Source: Sedimentibacter hydroxybenzoicus DSM 7310 (lineage in GTDB: Bacteria > Bacillota > Clostridia > Tissierellales > Sedimentibacteraceae). Taken from it: a DNA stretch of 64,000 nucleotides. Shown here one piece after another: positions 62,270-64,000 of the stretch (positions within the stretch are counted from its first letter, which is position 1; each line of letters begins with the position of its first letter). The stretch spans positions 36,820-100,819 of the forward strand of contig NZ_JACBNQ010000013.1 of assembly GCF_013403245.1 (NCBI RefSeq), read 5' to 3'. The notes below the pieces were generated by a model. The model saw only the letters and a list, made by a program, of their open reading frames with translations, was not told where the DNA came from and ran no database searches. Both the position numbers and the translations under genes were made by a program.

Positions 62270-63034
62270 TTGGCAGGAGAAGGTTGGATAAGCATTCATA
62301 GGCAAATATGGAACAATTGGACGTGGAAAGATAAGCCCTTTTCAAAGGGTCAAGCATGGATTGATATATTGCTGTTAGTTAATCATAATCCGGATAAAGT
62401 ATATTTTCGGGATTCCATATACGACGTTGAACCGGGACAAAGAATAACTTCTGAGCTTCAACTTTCGGAAAGATGGGGGTGGTCAAGGAACAAAACACGG
62501 CGTTTCTTAAATGACTTAGAACGTGAACAGCAAATAGACGTAAAAAGGGACAACAGAAAGACAGTAATAACCGTTCTAAATTACACAAAATATCAGAAAG
62601 ACAATACAACAAAAGGTACAACTGAAAGTACAACAGAAAGACAACAGATGGTACAACAGAAAGACATAAACAATAATGATACAATAATGATTAATAATGA
62701 GAATAAAAAAGATATATATATATCTGTCCCGGATGAAAGCCTAAAGTCAAAACAAAAAAAAGAAAAATATGGTGAGTTTGAAGAAGTATGTTTGACGAAT
62801 GATGAATTTAACAAGCTTGTAGATAAATTTGGTATGCATAAAACCGAAGACATGGTTTCCAAGCTTGATAATTACAAGGCTTCTACCGGAAAAAGATATA
62901 AAAGTGATTATGCCACAATCTTAAACTGGAATAGAAAGAATGAGAATGAACCTAAAAATCACTCAAATGGAAATACTAACAGCAATCCGTTCGCGGAGAT
63001 GTTCAAGGAGGTAATAGGAAATGAACAAGATTGA
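62270..63034 (+). CDS. Phage replisome organiser (DnaD/O-like)
   Basis: The 254-residue protein has an N-terminal winged helix with the phage-replication hallmark WISIHRQIWNNWTWKDKPFSKGQAWIDIL (here seen in two halves). ITSELQLSERWGWSRNKTRRFL follows, then a long Thr/Gln/Asn linker. The C-terminal domain (TNDEFNKLVDKFGMHKTEDMVSKLDNY...YATILNWNRK) is of the Phg_2220/DnaB2 type. It recruits helicase to the phage origin, often encoded in its own gene. TTG start behind GAGGGTGGTGATAGA. Overlaps the next gene by 14 bp. Confidence 0.88.
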   Translation: MAGEGWISIHRQIWNNWTWKDKPFSKGQAWIDILLLVNHNPDKVYFRDSIYDVEPGQRITSELQLSERWGWSRNKTRRFLNDLEREQQIDVKRDNRKTVITVLNYTKYQKDNTTKGTTESTTERQQMVQQKDINNNDTIMINNENKKDIYISVPDESLKSKQKKEKYGEFEEVCLTNDEFNKLVDKFGMHKTEDMVSKLDNYKASTGKRYKSDYATILNWNRKNENEPKNHSNGNTNSNPFAEMFKEVIGNEQD

Positions 63035-63566
63035 AACTTTAGGCATACTAAGCGTATTAAAAAGTGCGTACCCTGCTTTTTATAAAGATATAAGCAAGCA
63101 AGAGGCGGAAAATATAGTGAATTTATGGGCTGAAATGTTTGCTGCTGATGATTTTAATACAGTCAAGGCGGCGGTCAAGGCTCATATTGCAAGCGACACA
63201 AAGGGGTTTCCTCCTGTAATAGGTCAAATAAAAGAAAAATTAAATATTATTACATCCCCTGCTCAAATGACAGAGCAAGAAGCATGGAGCCACGTTAGCC
63301 GGGCAATCAAGAACAGCGCTTATCATGCTGCTGAAGAGTTTGACAAGCTTCCTGAAATATTAAAAAAGGTAGTTGGTGGACCGTCGCAGTTAAAAGACTG
63401 GGCTTTAACCGAAAGCAAAGAAGCGCAAACCGTGATAGCATCGAATGTAATGAGGTCGTACCGAGTAGAACTGACTCAGAACAAAGAATATAAGGCGCTG
63501 CCGTCTGATGTGAAGAAATTAATGGAGAATGCATCAACTATGATTGAAGGTGGTGTAAATGGCTAA
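63021..63566 (+). CDS. Helicase-loader/inhibitor-like phage protein (G39P-type)
   Basis: The 181-residue protein shows the pattern of phage loader and inhibitor proteins (LSVLKSAYPAFYKDISKQEAENIVNLWAEMF..DDFNTVKAAVKAHIASDTKGFPP, in pieces). These act on the replicative helicase. It overlaps the organiser gene by 14 bp and the next by 8 bp. Confidence 0.75.
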   Translation: MNKIETLGILSVLKSAYPAFYKDISKQEAENIVNLWAEMFAADDFNTVKAAVKAHIASDTKGFPPVIGQIKEKLNIITSPAQMTEQEAWSHVSRAIKNSAYHAAEEFDKLPEILKKVVGGPSQLKDWALTESKEAQTVIASNVMRSYRVELTQNKEYKALPSDVKKLMENASTMIEGGVNG

Positions 63567-63783
63567 AGAATGTTATCAATGTTTAGATGCAGGGATAGTA
63601 ATCATCCGTAAGACTGGTAAGAATGGCACATCGTACAATTATATGTTTCAGTGTAGTTGCCGTAGAGGCAGTTACCACGGTCAACTACCGAGTATAGATA
63701 TTAAATCATCAGAAAATAGAAATATATTAAAAGAATTGGCACATCAAAATTATGAGTTGCTCAATAACGGTATACGTAAATAA
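63559..63783 (+). CDS. Small Cys-rich (zinc-binding) phage protein
   Basis: The 74-residue protein begins CYQCLDAGIVII and later has QCSCRRGSYHG, giving a four-Cys zinc site like the N-terminus of DnaC/DnaI-type loaders, but it lacks an AAA+ domain. It may be a stand-alone zinc module of a split loader. The start overlaps the previous gene by 8 bp. Confidence 0.65.
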   Translation: MAKECYQCLDAGIVIIRKTGKNGTSYNYMFQCSCRRGSYHGQLPSIDIKSSENRNILKELAHQNYELLNNGIRK

Positions 63784-63807
63784 TCAAGATAATAATTGAT
63801 TTGTGAA

Positions 63808-63882
63808 ATAAAAAAGCTGCCTGCCAACAGCAGCTCATTAATAAAGTCTTCACTCTCAAAGCAATATACCATCTTTATTATA
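63808..63882 (-). ncRNA. Candidate small phage RNA on the minus strand
   Basis: The minus strand carries TTGATT (63905-63900), 17 bases, TATAAT (63882-63877). About 35 bases after the expected start comes a hairpin AGCTGC/GCAGCT (63835-63815) with a six-T tract. This predicts a 60-65-nt transcript that stops before the adjacent gene. The span 63784-64000 otherwise shows an imperfect inverted repeat (AAAGTCTTCACTCTC and GGGAGTGAGGACTTT, 13/15) and no clear gene. Confidence 0.4.
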
Positions 63883-64000
63883 CATTAGCAATAAATAAAA
63901 ATCAATAGGGAGTGAGGACTTTGACACGACAAACGCATGAATGAGTTTCACAATTAAACTATTGAAAGATTAAATTTAAAAAAATATGATCCAGTTCAAG

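Larger units (their letters stand above)
56692..64000. mobile_element. Left part of an integrated phage or phage-like element
   Basis: A tRNA remnant, tyrosine integrase, cargo genes on the lysogeny side, a cI/cro divergent switch with operators, an excisionase-like HTH, a replisome organiser and a helicase-loader-like gene appear in the standard order of a temperate Firmicute siphophage. Structural genes and attR must lie to the right of the window. Confidence 0.88.

Overview
The window is AT-rich, low-GC Firmicute DNA. It has strong GGAGG ribosome binding sites, TTG/GTG starts, a Rex redox repressor, a GerM-like spore-germination lipoprotein, a YtvI-like permease and many fermentation genes. 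It most resembles an amino-acid and organic-acid fermenting anaerobe of the Clostridia/Tissierellia type; Sedimentibacter-like is my guess and is not proven by anything here.

Region by region. 1-5.8 kb: the tail of an FAD-dependent dehydrogenase, a Ca2+ P-type ATPase, a MocR regulator and pgeF. 5.8-17.3 kb: an arginine/citrulline-type catabolic locus. It holds two DDAH/arginine-deiminase-fold paralogues, a RocR-like sigma-54 activator, a five-gene Dpp/Opp-type ABC importer, ornithine carbamoyltransferase and carbamate kinase. Canonical sigma-54 promoters lie before the deiminase pair and before the importer. 17.4-24.4 kb: a GerMN lipoprotein, then a more GC-rich block with a 7TM-type histidine kinase, a convergent OmpR-type regulator and an S-layer-homology protein. 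24.5-28.1 kb: an NMT1-type substrate-binding lipoprotein gene and a truncated second copy, separated by an IS1634-like insertion sequence. 28.2-35.6 kb: phosphate transporter plus DUF47 protein, rex, glutamate dehydrogenase, an aldehyde dehydrogenase behind a sigma-54 promoter and a structured leader RNA, and a YtvI-like permease.

36-52.7 kb is a large catabolic island in two probable sigma-54 transcription units, followed by its likely PrpR-type activator. Unit 1 encodes a U32-like TIM-barrel protein, a two-subunit class I fumarase/tartrate dehydratase, malic enzyme and an Ldh2-type dehydrogenase. Unit 2 encodes a nitroreductase, an unknown Cys-rich protein, a two-subunit CoA-transferase, a tripartite tricarboxylate (TctCBA) transporter, an Asp-ligand-type ferredoxin, a tungsten-type aldehyde:ferredoxin oxidoreductase, a MoaD/ThiS-like protein, a cupin and a creatininase-family amidohydrolase. 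I infer uptake of a carboxylate, amide cleavage, CoA activation and a C4-dicarboxylate exit to pyruvate. The substrate is unknown.

52.8-56.4 kb: a PLL-like beta-propeller protein, an M23 peptidase, an odd PLP-fold/GNAT fusion and a cold-shock protein. From 56,692 to the right edge is the left part of an integrated phage or phage-like element. It begins with a tRNA 3'-end remnant (attL) and a tyrosine integrase. Next come a TIR-like gene and a SLATT-type membrane gene in the usual cargo position, a wrecked S24 repressor domain, a cI/cro switch with clear operators, and early replication genes. The element runs off the window.
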